From contig NZ_QZFU01000015.1 of NCBI RefSeq assembly GCF_003598715.1, positions 124,001 to 188,000 on the forward strand: 64,000 nucleotides of DNA. The letters run 5' to 3'. Both the position numbers and the translations under genes were made by a program. Source of the DNA: Nocardia panacis (GTDB lineage: Bacteria; Actinomycetota; Actinomycetes; Mycobacteriales; Mycobacteriaceae). Under the pieces are notes generated by a model. It was not told the origin of the DNA. It did not search any database and saw only the letters and a list, made by a program, of their open reading frames with translations. Within the stretch, counting starts at the first letter, position 1; every line of letters begins with the position of its first letter. Shown piece after piece: positions 37,596 through 46,419 of the stretch.

Positions 37596-38425
37596 GACGC
37601 GGCGCACGCCTGGTCGACCAGCCAGTCGACGGTCACCGTGATCGCCTCGTCCTCCCGCTCCCGCGAATCGAACCCGTGATCGGAACCGACCACTGTATGC
37701 AACAGAGTCGACGGCCGCTTCCACGCCGCCTCAGCGGCAATGGGATACGACACCGCCCCATCCCGATCGCCGTGAACGATCAACGTCGAAACCCGACTGG
37801 CCAGGAACACATCCAACGGCCGGTAACAGGCGAACTCGCCGAACAACACCCGCCCCAACTCGAACTCGCCGTCCACCGTCAAGAACCCCTTGTCCCGCAA
37901 CTGGTTCCGCTGCACAGGACCGAAATTGTCCGCCCCCCACGGTAATTCGGGCTCCAGAAACGTGTGATGCAGATCGAGCACCGGATTCCACAACACCAAC
38001 CGATGCAACTCCTCGTCCAGCCACGGCAACGACAACACCGTGGACACAGCACCGAAACTCGCCGCCACCACCGACATCGGGCCACTGCGACGTCCCCGCG
38101 CCAACTCGACCGCAGCCTGCAAATCCAGGCACTCCCCGGCCACGGTCACCCCACGCTGCGTACCATCGCTGCCGCCGTGCCCTCGAAACGAGAACCGCAC
38201 AACCTCGAACCCCACCCCGGCCAGCCGATCCGCCAGCCGCACGAACATACCGCCACCCTCGTCCAGATCCACCGTGATGCCGTGCACCAACAGCACCGAT
38301 CCGCACACATCCGGTCTCTCCGACGTATGGACGACGGCATCCAACTCGAGGCCATCCACCGACCTCAAACCGACTCGCTCCACCCGACCAGCTCCGTCCC
38401 CTCGGTCGACCGCTGAAGAACCCAT
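37592..38425 (-). CDS. Alpha/beta hydrolase
   Basis: From the ATG at 38425 (or 38440) the protein of about 277 residues shows the fold's oxyanion region VLLVHGITVDLDEGG, FSFRGHGGSDGTQ, a nucleophile region MSVVAASFGAVST (Ser in A-S-F-G), Asp in IVHGDRDGAVSYP and His in VVGSDHGFDSRE. The nucleophile elbow A-A-S-F-G is close to Gly-x-Ser-x-Gly. Possible roles are leader-peptide or ester hydrolysis, but nothing specifies the substrate. The frame is open far upstream, yet that part overlaps the GNAT gene and lacks protein character. Confidence 0.78.
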   Translation of the reverse strand: MGSSAVDRGDGAGRVERVGLRSVDGLELDAVVHTSERPDVCGSVLLVHGITVDLDEGGGMFVRLADRLAGVGFEVVRFSFRGHGGSDGTQRGVTVAGECLDLQAAVELARGRRSGPMSVVAASFGAVSTVLSLPWLDEELHRLVLWNPVLDLHHTFLEPELPWGADNFGPVQRNQLRDKGFLTVDGEFELGRVLFGEFACYRPLDVFLASRVSTLIVHGDRDGAVSYPIAAEAAWKRPSTLLHTVVGSDHGFDSREREDEAITVTVDWLVDQACAAS

Positions 38426-38786
38426 CGTCCCGTACAACATCTCCGCGCACCATCCCCGAACCAGGTCGATGTTCAGGGTCTGCCCGAATGTGGCCAGACC
38501 CGCCGAAGACGATCCGAATTGCGACTGTGCCTCCCAATGGCGCGGCGAACACGACAGACAACTTGCTACAACCACCGCAATCATTCGGAAAGCCGCGCAG
38601 CGTGGAAGACCGCTGTCAGGTGACCGCCATCTACACCCGGTCAGCGTAGTGAGAGCCTTTGCAGCCACGCCGAGTCTGCGCCGATGTGCTTGCGCTTCCG
38701 AACCGCCGAACGTACCGACGCCCCGCTCAATAACCCCTTCATAATCAATGGAATTCATGATTCGTTGGAGTCTCCGAAATCTCTGC
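38426..38786. other. Gap between hydrolase and GNAT genes
   Basis: The hydrolase frame stays open through this 361-base stretch. An ATG at 38758 would start MNSIDYEGVIERGVGTFGGS followed by a basic region. No good ribosome site or conserved motif supports it. A short second precursor-like peptide is conceivable but unsupported. The stretch most likely carries the hydrolase/acyltransferase promoter. Confidence 0.3.
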
Positions 38787-39293
38787 CTAGGCAGAGCTGG
38801 ATAGCTTCTTTGCGAATGCCCTGTTGAAGCTCGGTCGGCCGGGTACATATGGCGGGATCGGTCGGTAGCCGGCCGACGGGTAGAGGTGCAGGGCGGGGCG
38901 GTTGTAGGAACCGGTCTCCAAACGCACCTCCCGGACGCCGTGTGCGCTGGCGTGCTGTTCGAGTTCGGCAAGGATCCGGTGCCCCAGCCCGCGGCCTCGA
39001 TGGGCAGGGGCCACATACATCTTGCGGATTTCGGCGATGCTGTCGCACGAGAGATATGCGCGCAGTCCGCCGCAGGCGATCGCGTCCCCGGTGTTGGTGT
39101 AGGCGACGAGGAAGACCCCTGTCGGAGGCTCGTACTGGGCGGCATTGTCCAGGCCCGGCGGATCGACGAACCCCACCATCTCCTGTCTCTCAGCGGCATA
39201 GGCGGCCAGTAGTGCTGCGGCGTCAGGGTGATCGAACTCGCGGGCCGCGATCGGGGTATCGGATGCGCCGGGTGAGCGGAGGACCTGGGACAT
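38787..39293 (-). CDS. GNAT-family N-acetyltransferase
   Basis: The protein of about 168 residues starts at the ATG at 39293. It has the GNAT core: GDAIACGGLRAYLS, AEIRKMYVAPAHRGRGLGHR (acetyl-CoA motif A, R-G-x-G-L-G), and VREVRLETGSYNRPALHLY, ending YRPIPPYV. It should transfer an acetyl group to an amine. In a peptide locus with a possible synthetase target it could detoxify or finish the product, but ordinary stand-alone GNATs are common. It reads in the same direction as the hydrolase. Confidence 0.85.
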   Translation of the reverse strand: MSQVLRSPGASDTPIAAREFDHPDAAALLAAYAAERQEMVGFVDPPGLDNAAQYEPPTGVFLVAYTNTGDAIACGGLRAYLSCDSIAEIRKMYVAPAHRGRGLGHRILAELEQHASAHGVREVRLETGSYNRPALHLYPSAGYRPIPPYVPGRPSFNRAFAKKLSSSA

Positions 39294-39336
39294 AGGGATA
39301 TCTTCCCTCGCGCGCACCGGTAGCGACTTCCCTGGA

Positions 39337-40743
39337 TTACAGTGCGCCGAGGATGTGCTCGAGCTCGGGAAGGAACTCACACACCACTCGAGAGCGGCGC
39401 CGTTGCAACAGGTCTCGGTGCAATCCTCGCAGTTTGGTCACACACCGTCCGGATTGGACATCGCCCAGCATTGTCGTCGCTCGTCGTGCGGCGGCGACTA
39501 CGCCGTCGAGGTCGCCGAGCATCAGATGGACCTGGGCGAGTTGGCAGCCGTGCAGCACCGCTGAGCGCTGATATCCGGGATCGCGGTCGAGGTTTGCGCG
39601 CGGGGTGAGCAGATCGGATGCTTGCCTGAGCAGCGGCCGGCGGTGGACCTCAGTACGCCGGGCCAATTGGACGAGGCTGTATCCCGCCTCGGCGGCAAGC
39701 TGGTCGGGAGTGAGGTAGTACAGATAGGGCTCGGTATGGTCGCGGCGCGCGGTATCGAGCAGGTGCTGCGCCCGGTCACTGGCGGCGCGGAAAGCCGCGA
39801 TATCTCCCGCCGCAGCGTGCGCGCTTGCCTGACGCCCCGCCAGCCGTGCCTTGAGCAGCAAGCTGGAGGTGGGAAGGGTAGCCGCAGCCTCGGTGATCGC
39901 GACCGAATCGTGCCCGGCGTCGACTTCGGCGGCGATATAGGCGAGCATTCCGGCCGCGTTGATCGCGCGGTCGCCGTCGCGGGCCGCGCGCGCGATGCGT
40001 ATACCGAGAACGAGGTAGCGCTGAGCGGTCTCGGTGGCACCCGAGTCGAAACTCATCCAACCGGCGAGCTGGGCGAGGTCGGCGATGGAGGTCAGCAGCG
40101 AATCCTGCACGGCGGGCTCGTGACTGCCGCTGCGCAGCAGATCGATGACGGTGGCGAGTTCGCGCGAGACGTAACGGAGACTCAGTGCGCCGCCGCCCTG
40201 GCAGTCGTCGAGCTGGCGCAGCGCGGTGACATGATCGGCGATCAATCCGGCCTGCGAATGATGTATCCGGTCGCGGCCTTGGCTGCCGCCACGCAGCTCG
40301 ATCGGGTCGCGTAAACCCGTGATCGCGGCGGCGGCCAGATCGGAGCCGCTGATCGGCGCGGGCCGGATACCGGCGGCGAGCTGATCCAGAGAACGGATCG
40401 CCTCGTCAATGCTTCCCTCACTGGGCAGCCGTGTGCCGCAAGTGATGCGTTCGGCGCGGGTGTGTCCCGGCCAGAGCTGGCTGGCGGTGATGTAGCGACC
40501 GAGCCGGTCACCGAGCACGGTGGCGACGACTTCGGCAATGTCGCCGTGGGGGCAATAGCCCGATCGCACCCACGAGTAAGCAGCGGTCGCATCGATGCGG
40601 TCGCCAGGGCGGCCACGCTGGGCCAACCACATGTTGACCGCGCGTGTCAGATCGCGTGGTCCCCACCCGGCCTCGCCGAGCACGGTACGCAGCATCATCG
40701 TCTGCGCCTCCGGAGCCGGATTTTCCAGCGGTGCGTCGTGCAC
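39337..40743 (-). CDS. XRE/TPR-type regulatory protein
   Basis: The protein of about 468 residues starts at the GTG at 40743 (an ATG at 40782 is longer). The N-terminal 70 residues look like an HTH (WGPRDLTRAVNMWLAQRG, AAYSWVRSG). A long TPR-like helical region follows, with RYLVLGIRIARAARDGDRAI and GDLDGVVAAARRATTMLG. This is the build of large Streptomyces/Nocardia regulators that accompany biosynthetic loci. It lies at the edge of the RiPP region and could control it. The ligand and target are unknown. Confidence 0.7.
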   Translation of the reverse strand: MHDAPLENPAPEAQTMMLRTVLGEAGWGPRDLTRAVNMWLAQRGRPGDRIDATAAYSWVRSGYCPHGDIAEVVATVLGDRLGRYITASQLWPGHTRAERITCGTRLPSEGSIDEAIRSLDQLAAGIRPAPISGSDLAAAAITGLRDPIELRGGSQGRDRIHHSQAGLIADHVTALRQLDDCQGGGALSLRYVSRELATVIDLLRSGSHEPAVQDSLLTSIADLAQLAGWMSFDSGATETAQRYLVLGIRIARAARDGDRAINAAGMLAYIAAEVDAGHDSVAITEAAATLPTSSLLLKARLAGRQASAHAAAGDIAAFRAASDRAQHLLDTARRDHTEPYLYYLTPDQLAAEAGYSLVQLARRTEVHRRPLLRQASDLLTPRANLDRDPGYQRSAVLHGCQLAQVHLMLGDLDGVVAAARRATTMLGDVQSGRCVTKLRGLHRDLLQRRRSRVVCEFLPELEHILGAL

Positions 40744-41014
40744 GCTTCGACGATAGCGGCAAGTGCCCGGTAGCCGATGCACGATCGCGCGTGTTCACGA
40801 ACTTCACGCCCCCATTGCCAATGTTCACAACGTTCACGGGTGGCGGTGCTTCCCCTACCCCGCAGCTTGGGAGTTAACTCGGATGCAGCGGGAAGGCTTC
40901 CGCATATCCCGAAAACACAACGGTCCCAGAGGATTTCGCTGCATCGAGACGGGCCGTTTCGCGGGGCGGCGTATTCGCCTCCACTCCACTGCATCCTACG
41001 GATTGGACGTACTG

Positions 41015-41290
41015 ATGATCTCCGATCTGCGAGTAGCTCGAATGGCAATTCGTTTGGCTCACAATCACATCGGCGAGGTTCGTATTCCGGCGATGTCAAG
41101 CCGCCAGGAACGCGCCCACGGAGCAAAACTCCGGCCGGATCGCAACGACGACTGCCGCGTCGACATCACCGGGTTCAGCAACGCTGCTGAAGCTGGTGCG
41201 GTGTATGCGAGTCATATCGACCATGGCCCGCATTGCTTGCTCTGGTTGGCCGCGCTGGCCTATGAGTCCTGCGGGCTGCAGGACGAGTAG
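41015..41290 (+). CDS. Small hypothetical protein
   Basis: The frame gives a protein of about 91 residues beginning MISDLRVARMAIRLAHNHIG and ending LLWLAALAYESCGLQDE. The ATG at 41094 would give a shorter form. The C-terminal half is protein-like, but no ribosome site is convincing. It ends four bases before the next gene's GTG, the same direction and spacing as a coupled pair. I do not recognise the family. The 40744-41014 stretch before it, upstream of the divergent XRE/TPR gene, shows nothing definite beyond a possible promoter region. Confidence 0.35.
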   Translation: MISDLRVARMAIRLAHNHIGEVRIPAMSSRQERAHGAKLRPDRNDDCRVDITGFSNAAEAGAVYASHIDHGPHCLLWLAALAYESCGLQDE

Positions 41291-41294
41291 GTCG

Positions 41295-41564
41295 GTGACG
41301 GCCGGGCATGTGCTCGTCGCGTTCGGTCTGGCGGTGTTGCTCGCCGAGCTGCTGGTTGCCGTGCTCGGCTGTGGTGGCACCACGGACGTGGATCACCCTG
41401 CTCCGGTCGGTGGGTTCACGATCGCGGAGGCGCATCGGGCGACTCAGCAGCATCGCGAGTGTTCGCCGCGGGAGTGCGAGTGCGTGCGGGAGGCGTGGCG
41501 CACTCTCGTTCTGGCGGGTCGCTGCGCTCCGACGGGCGAGCTGCATCGCATGTTGTACGGCTGA
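41295..41564 (+). CDS. Small membrane-associated protein
   Basis: The GTG at 41295 starts an 89-residue protein with one hydrophobic helix (HVLVAFGLAVLLAELLVAVL). A polar domain with three cysteines follows (HRECSPRECECVREAW), ending ELHRMLYG. Small single-helix proteins of this kind occur beside XRE regulators in Nocardia-type genomes, but I cannot name a family. It follows the preceding small frame by four bases. Confidence 0.5.
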   Translation: MTAGHVLVAFGLAVLLAELLVAVLGCGGTTDVDHPAPVGGFTIAEAHRATQQHRECSPRECECVREAWRTLVLAGRCAPTGELHRMLYG

Positions 41565-41630
41565 ACGCCGGCGCTGTTGGTCGATTCCCGAAATCTGTTG
41601 CCCACCAACATTATCGGATGGGAGATTGCC

Positions 41631-42263
41631 GTGGTAGTTCCTCGTGACGACCTGGTGGCACCGGGTGTGCCGCTGACCGGTCTGGACGCGATCGATGCCG
41701 CGTTCGCCGAGCAGATGCGGCTACTGCGGGCGGTTTTCGAGGTACGTCGCACGGTCGCGGATACCGGTGACGGTGTGTTCGAGGTCGGTGGTGCCGTGTC
41801 CGTAGTGGATTCTCACGGTGCCGACACCGCCGGCTGGTGCGAGTTCTATCGGGAGACCTGTCGATTCGACGTCGCGGTACGCCCGGAGGTCGGTCTGATT
41901 TATGTGACGGCGGGCGCACGGATCGGGTCGGTCAGGATGCCTGCCGAGCTCGGCGCACTGGTCGAGGCCCGCCTGGGAGACGCGGGGGTACGGCTGGGGC
42001 CTGTCATCGGGTTGCGTGAGCGGCAGTGGGTGCTGCTGGTGGAACCCGATATTCCCGACCGGATCGACATCTACGCCGGGATGTTCCGGCACGCGGTGTC
42101 GATCGCCCGTGCGGGCGCGCAGATCGCGCTTCCCACCTTCGGCACCGGCCGTACTCGGCTGCGGACCTGGTTGCGCCAACCTCGCGACGCGTACCTGCCG
42201 GCGGGGACAGCGGTCCTCGCGGCGGTCACCGCCTGCTTTCCGGTCCGGACCGCCCCGCCGTGA
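41631..42263 (+). CDS. Hypothetical protein (210 aa)
   Basis: A GTG at 41631 lies seven bases after GGGAG, so it is preferred over the upstream ATG at 41577. The soluble protein includes DAAFAEQMRLLRAVFEVRRT, VSVVDSHGADTAGWCEFYRE and IGLRERQWVLLVEPDIPDRI. It ends near LPAGTAVLAAVTACFPV. It shows alternating beta and helix but no catalytic signature. I do not recognise a family. It is followed directly by the inverted-repeat array. Confidence 0.55.
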   Translation: MVVPRDDLVAPGVPLTGLDAIDAAFAEQMRLLRAVFEVRRTVADTGDGVFEVGGAVSVVDSHGADTAGWCEFYRETCRFDVAVRPEVGLIYVTAGARIGSVRMPAELGALVEARLGDAGVRLGPVIGLRERQWVLLVEPDIPDRIDIYAGMFRHAVSIARAGAQIALPTFGTGRTRLRTWLRQPRDAYLPAGTAVLAAVTACFPVRTAPP

Positions 42264-42282
42264 AGACGCATTGAATAGGCGA

Positions 42283-42782
42283 CCCTCCGCACACGATTGG
42301 ACGTGTCTGGTGTGGAGGGCGACGAAACCCCCTGGGCTGGTGAAGGTCGACACGCCATCCCTCGTCAGCACCAGCCCGGGGGCGATCGTCTATAGCTTGC
42401 CTCACCTGGTGGACCTCAAGGTGCCGCACAACAACGAGGCACTGGGTGAGGTAGGAGGGAAGCCCCCTGGCTTCCATGATTTTCGGGAGACACTCCCCAG
42501 GGGGCGACCCGCACCACCTTCCTCTCCTCTGACGACGGGCAGGGCCAGCCTGGCGCGGGGAGAGGAGCAAGAGGGAAGTTCCTGGGCATCGAATCATTCG
42601 CCCCACCGGTAGAGCCCTGGCCAGAATTCCGGGCGCCCACAGGGAACTTCCTCACCGAGGACTTCCTTGTTCGGTCCGGTAGGCGTCGGACAAGGGAGGC
42701 GTGAGACCCCCTGGGCAAGGCGGATCGGCGACAAATCGCCCCGAGTAACCACTTCACGCTGGCCGGATTTGCCCAAGGGGTC
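42283..42782. other. Array of eight consecutive inverted repeats (possible structured RNA)
   Basis: Eight hairpin-forming repeats follow each other with almost no gaps: 42283-42319, 42328-42382, 42400-42451, 42462-42505, 42520-42566, 42574-42651, 42665-42695 and 42705-42782. Arms are 6-15 bases, some perfect (GCCCCCTGG with CCAGGGGGC; GGAAGTTCC with GGAACTTCC; TCCTCTCC with GGAGAGGA). Three share a CCCCCTGG arm. Open frames here look like shadows. It may be a large structured RNA or a cluster of recombination or protein-binding sites. The flanks 42264-42282 and 42783-42987 show nothing further. Confidence 0.6.
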
Positions 42783-42987
42783 GACCCGCGCAGTGCCGCG
42801 CTGGAGTCCCACACGAAAGCTCTGTGCAGTACCGGAAGCAGGCAGGTGCCCCGACGCTCGTATCGCGCGTGGCGCTCATTCGTACGAGCGTTCCCCGACG
42901 ACACCGGCGGTTGGGACGTGGATCCGCACATCCGCCACCGTCGAGACCGGCTCGGCGGGTATCGAAACAGATTGAGAGACACCAGTA

Positions 42988-43149
42988 GTGAACGATCAGA
43001 CCTTGACGGCGCTCCACTCCTGGGCGCGCGGGATCATTCTCGGGTTGGCGGTGATCACCGTGATCGACGCGGTCCAGGATCTCGCCGACTGGCTCGCGGG
43101 AAGGGCCGGGCAGCCGGGCCGCAACTCCGACTCGATCGGGGACCGGTAG
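42988..43149 (+). CDS. Very small hypothetical protein (53 aa)
   Basis: A GTG at 42988 begins VNDQTLTALHSWARGIILGL, continues with AVITVIDAVQDLADWLAG and ends in a polar tail, NSDSIGDR. A GAGAG run lies upstream. The middle is an amphipathic or weakly hydrophobic helix that could associate with the membrane. Composition is protein-like. I do not recognise it. It sits between the inverted-repeat array and the DUF5753-type regulator. Confidence 0.4.
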   Translation: MNDQTLTALHSWARGIILGLAVITVIDAVQDLADWLAGRAGQPGRNSDSIGDR

Positions 43150-43519
43150 GGGCCGCGAACCGACACCTACGTGCACCAGTTGCACGCCAGCTGGTCCCAC
43201 ACCAGCCGCTTGATGACCGAGTGGGCGGATTTCATCCTCTCGTGCTCTACCGGCAGGCGCCCCGCATTGGCCGCCCGCAGGTTCTTCGCCGCAGCCCTTC
43301 GAGCCACCGAACACTACACAACCCGCCGTTGCAGGAACCGGCGCTGTTACACATTCACCCGGCGCGGGCTCGTCAGCCCCGTATCGAAACAGATCAGTAC
43401 ACAACAACTTTGACTCATCCGGGGCTCTGCGTCGGTCGAGTCGTCCCGGTTTCGAACGCGCAACCCCGGCCCGGCGTACCAGCGAAACATCTCCCCCAGA
43501 CTCTCGTTGAAAGCGACCC
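43150..43519. other. Gap before the XRE regulator
   Basis: Only weak frames are present (one of 80 codons from 43171 is Arg/Thr rich without a ribosome site). It probably contains the promoter of the regulator at 43520. I see no repeat or RNA gene here. Confidence 0.3.
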
Positions 43520-44554
43520 ATGACACCGCTGTCCTCGGTATACAAGTCGACTCTTCTGCGTCGTCATCTCGGTATCTATTTGCGGGAGCGTCGCGATAGC
43601 GTCCGCTGGCGGTCGCTTGCCGTGACCGCTGTGCAGACCTCGGTCACGCAGTCGGCCATACAGCGGCTGGAGGCGGGTGCCATCCAACGCCCGTGCAGGT
43701 TCAAAGTCGAAGCGTTGTGCAAGTTCTACGGTCTCGGTAGGTCCGAGATCAAGAGCATCGTCGCGGTCGTCGATCATGCTCGCGCCGGAAGCGATCCTGT
43801 CGTCCTCGACGGCGTTTCCAGTGCCCATTTCGATCTGTACGCACAGATCGAGGAACGTGCGCACCGGATCGTCGGCTATCACGATGTCGTGCCGGAGTTG
43901 CTCCGGACCCCGCAGTATCACCGAGCGTTGACAGCCGGCGGCCCCGATCACGACGATCCGGCTCAGGCACTCGCCCGTGCCACTGTGGAGGTGTCCGCGC
44001 GCGGAATACTGCTCACTCGCGGGATCAACCCGGTGCAGTTGGATCTGCTGCTGGACGAGTCGGTGTTGTATCGGATCGTCGGCGACGCCGCTGTCACCGC
44101 CGCCCAGCTGCGGGTGGTCGCGTCGGCGGTGCGTTGGCCCAACGTGACGGTGCGTCTGGTTCCTCACACGGCCGGTGTCGTCGCGGGCCGGGTACCGACC
44201 CCGTTCACCCTATTGGAGTCCTGCACCGACGCGCCGGTTGTCGTGTTCTCCTGCGGCGCGGGAGATTTGTATTCCGACAACCCGCGATACATCGAGAAGC
44301 ATCGCGCATTGGCTATCGCGCTGCGTGCTACCGCGATCGGTCCAGCGGAGACACAGTGCATCCTTCTCGACGCCGCCGCCCGCCTCGACGACAGGTGTCA
44401 CAGCGTGCGGGTGCCGGGTACCCGTCAGTGGGCGGCAGAGGTCACACCGTCCGGCACGCCGATCCACTCCACAGCATCCGACCCAACGCCGGTGCATTGG
44501 ATTCCCCCGCTGTCGGCTCTCCCGTCCGGCTCGATGGACATGACCGGCGCGTGA
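43520..44554 (+). CDS. XRE-family regulator with DUF5753-like domain
   Basis: This 344-residue protein has an N-terminal helix-turn-helix (VTQSAIQRLEAGAIQRPCRF) in residues about 10-75. A ligand/sensor-like domain follows, typical of DUF5753 proteins: AHRIVGYHDVVPELLRTPQY, a long helix, LLLDESVLYRIVG and LPHTAGVVAGRVPTPFTLLE-type segments. Such regulators are abundant in Streptomyces and Nocardia and are often paired with small DUF397 proteins. No DUF397 motif is visible downstream, where two tiny open frames lie instead. Confidence 0.82.
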   Translation: MTPLSSVYKSTLLRRHLGIYLRERRDSVRWRSLAVTAVQTSVTQSAIQRLEAGAIQRPCRFKVEALCKFYGLGRSEIKSIVAVVDHARAGSDPVVLDGVSSAHFDLYAQIEERAHRIVGYHDVVPELLRTPQYHRALTAGGPDHDDPAQALARATVEVSARGILLTRGINPVQLDLLLDESVLYRIVGDAAVTAAQLRVVASAVRWPNVTVRLVPHTAGVVAGRVPTPFTLLESCTDAPVVVFSCGAGDLYSDNPRYIEKHRALAIALRATAIGPAETQCILLDAAARLDDRCHSVRVPGTRQWAAEVTPSGTPIHSTASDPTPVHWIPPLSALPSGSMDMTGA

Positions 44555-44627
44555 CCCGCACCCACCCACGGAAAGTCATCGACCGCAGGATGTCATCGGC
44601 GAAACCGTTTGGAAACGAAGGAGTTCC

Positions 44628-44780
44628 ATGCCGTACATCACCGCCGGCGTCGATCGTGGCCGGTCGATGCTCCCGCACCCGAAGGACGCCGGGGTACGCG
44701 CGACTTCTTCGCGGAAAGCCGGCAGACGTCCCCAGCACCGACCGCTCACGCCCAAGCGGGCCGGCTCGCAGGAGCGGTGA
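44628..44780 (+). CDS. Small basic peptide (50 aa)
   Basis: The ATG at 44628 has a perfect AAGGAG site five bases upstream. The peptide starts MPYITAGVDRGRSMLPHPKD and continues as a strongly basic sequence ending AGSQER. No conserved motif is seen. It stands where a DUF397 partner of the upstream regulator might be expected but does not look like one. The strong ribosome site is the main reason to keep it. Confidence 0.4.
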   Translation: MPYITAGVDRGRSMLPHPKDAGVRATSSRKAGRRPQHRPLTPKRAGSQER

Positions 44781-44819
44781 AGGGTGTTGTTGGGAACCGG
44801 ATCTCGGCTTGGACATGAT

Positions 44820-44909
44820 ATGAGTTCGATCGAGAACACCGCGGCCGAGAACGTTTTCGATGATCGCGGAAACCCGGTGAGTCCAGCTCCGGCAGGCGCT
44901 ACGAAGTAG
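44820..44909 (+). CDS. Tiny peptide (29 aa)
   Basis: The ATG at 44820 starts MSSIENTAAENVFDDRGNPV, and the frame ends SPAPAGATK. It is acidic at the front and Pro/Ala rich at the end, with no cysteine. The ribosome site is weak. It lies between the 50-residue peptide and the SUKH protein gene, on the same strand. It could be a small regulatory or secreted peptide, or chance. Confidence 0.3.
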   Translation: MSSIENTAAENVFDDRGNPVSPAPAGATK

Positions 44910-44920
44910 GAGAGAAACCG

Positions 44921-45511
44921 ATGACAGATTACGGACTCGAACGTTTGAGGCAGGTGCTGCCGCTGTCGCCGGGCAGCGCGGAGGGGGCAGTGCTGGATCT
45001 TCGCACAGTCGCGGAAGCCGAGGCCGCGCTGGGGGTTCGGCTGCCACCGGACTATCTGGAGTTCCTGGCCGTCTACGGCGCGGGCACATTCAACGACTTC
45101 GTATCGATCGCGGCACCGGCGAGGGTTCAGGTTCCGGGCATCGAGTGGTACGGCTCAAGCATCGTGGAGATCACCGGCACATTCCGCCACGCCGTTGCCA
45201 CCGAACCCTGGCATGCCGAAGTCCTGGGCGACGGACACTCCTACATTCACTGGGGCATGGATGGCGGTGGTGTCTACTACCTTTGGCGCATCGAAGGCGC
45301 ATCGAGTGCCGAGTGGCCGGTGTGCTTGTACAGCGACGACCTGACCGTTCTGCCGTACGGGATGGTGGAATTCCTGGCCAGAGCCTGCACCGACGGCCTC
45401 CCCGAGGAGCAGCGCAGGTTCCGCGGCAGCGACCACGAGTTTCTGCATTGGCAGGATGAGTACCGGCTCGTCACCGAACAGCTCGGCGACGCGTCGTACA
45501 GCGGCGGCTGA
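44921..45511 (+). CDS. SMI1/KNR4 (SUKH)-family protein, immunity-like
   Basis: This 196-residue protein has a good AGGAGAG ribosome site. It contains AEAALGVRLPPDYLEFLAVYGAG, the SUKH opening (LP-x-D-Y-x-E-F-L-x-x-Y-G-x-G), followed by beta-rich segments such as SYIHWGMDGGGVYYLWRIEG and CLYSDDLTVLPYGMVEFLAR. SUKH proteins are common immunity proteins against polymorphic toxins; some have other roles. No toxin gene is adjacent. The WXG toxin at 27-28 kb has its own neighbour. Confidence 0.85.
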   Translation: MTDYGLERLRQVLPLSPGSAEGAVLDLRTVAEAEAALGVRLPPDYLEFLAVYGAGTFNDFVSIAAPARVQVPGIEWYGSSIVEITGTFRHAVATEPWHAEVLGDGHSYIHWGMDGGGVYYLWRIEGASSAEWPVCLYSDDLTVLPYGMVEFLARACTDGLPEEQRRFRGSDHEFLHWQDEYRLVTEQLGDASYSGG

Positions 45512-45615
45512 GCGCCCCCTACTCCACCGGGACAAGCCGAGGAACCGCAACCGGCGCAGCAACACGCTGAAAGCGGGTCGCCAACTGGCCCAACAACGTT
45601 GACGAAAGTGGCCGC

Positions 45616-45981
45616 TCAGCTAGCGTCATCAATCCACGAACCGGGTGGATTCATCGTCTCGGTTCGGCGTTGGTTCGGCTCGGCCACCAGTCGCAGCAGC
45701 TTGGTGAGTTCGGCGAGCGAAAGACCGGTGACCGCGGCGATGGCGGCGGGCTTCTCGCCGCGGGCTTTCCAGCCGCGCAAGCAAGCCGCTTGCTGGTGCC
45801 GGATCGACTCGACAGTTTCGTGGAAGGTGCGCTCGGAGTCTGCGAGCCGTTGCTGGAGCAGCAGGTAGGCGGCCAAGTCTGCTTCGTTTGCCTGCTCGCG
45901 TTCGAGTCGTTGCTGGCGTTGTAGCGCAAGCCTTCGGTGTGCCTGTTCGCGGGCGAGGGCAGTCTGTTTTCTGGTAGCCAT
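45616..45981 (-). CDS. Helical DNA-binding-like protein divergent to the relaxase
   Basis: From the ATG at 45981 the 121-residue protein is Gln/Arg/Glu-rich coiled coil (MATRKQTALAREQAHRRLAL, QQRLADSERTFHETVESIRH). A C-terminal HTH-like element follows (GEKPAAIAAVTGLSLAELTK). It is encoded back to back with the relaxase gene, where accessory proteins that bind oriT or regulate the relaxase often lie. That role is inference. The upstream open extension is not favoured because GAAAGGGG precedes this ATG. Confidence 0.6.
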   Translation of the reverse strand: MATRKQTALAREQAHRRLALQRQQRLEREQANEADLAAYLLLQQRLADSERTFHETVESIRHQQAACLRGWKARGEKPAAIAAVTGLSLAELTKLLRLVAEPNQRRTETMNPPGSWIDDAS

Positions 45982-46419
45982 ATCGGTACCCCTTTCCGTC
46001 GGCGAGATTTCCGTGGTGATCATTCCGTCCTGTGGGGAGTCACGTTTCGTACCTGCGGCCCGGGCGGATGGTGGGCTGGATCGAAAATCCAGATTATGCC
46101 TTTTTCTTCGTTGTGTCACAAATCCACCGACATCATCATCCGATGGCCCGAAACATCCACCTCATTGATTCATCTACACGTCAATGACCCATTGCGATGC
46201 CCTCCCCCTGGAACCTCTTGCATTCCGGATAACAATCGCGCATCACAGAAATATTCGCACTATTCGACGATTCGAGCAGGTCACAATCGAAGTCCAGCCA
46301 ACCCGACGGCGACCGACCAGAATCATTTCTGAGAAAAATGTCAGAAGAATCGCAGAATAGGCTGATACCACGCTTACCGTTTCCAATTCGGATGCGGTAT
46401 TAGATCGTATCTTGAATGC
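45982..46419. promoter_or_regulatory. Intergenic region before the relaxase, candidate oriT
   Basis: This 438-base divergent gap is clearly more AT-rich than its surroundings, especially 46090-46400. It contains an imperfect inverted repeat CATTTCT..AAAAATG near 46324-46340. MobF relaxase genes usually have oriT just upstream, so this is the best candidate in the window. I cannot identify the nick site by eye. Promoters of both flanking genes must also be here. Confidence 0.4.

Noticed and set aside
37661..37690. GAATCGAACCCGTGATCGGAAC, resembling a tRNA T-arm on the minus strand
   Set aside because: It lies inside the alpha/beta hydrolase coding region, and no acceptor, D or anticodon arm can be formed around it.
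42846..43523. 225-codon plus-strand frame
   Set aside because: Arg/His/Pro-rich shadow composition; the small 42988-43149 frame over the same bases is more protein-like.
44628..44780. DUF397 partner for the upstream XRE/DUF5753 regulator
   Set aside because: The 50-residue peptide is basic and lacks the Trp/Ser-rich DUF397 pattern.
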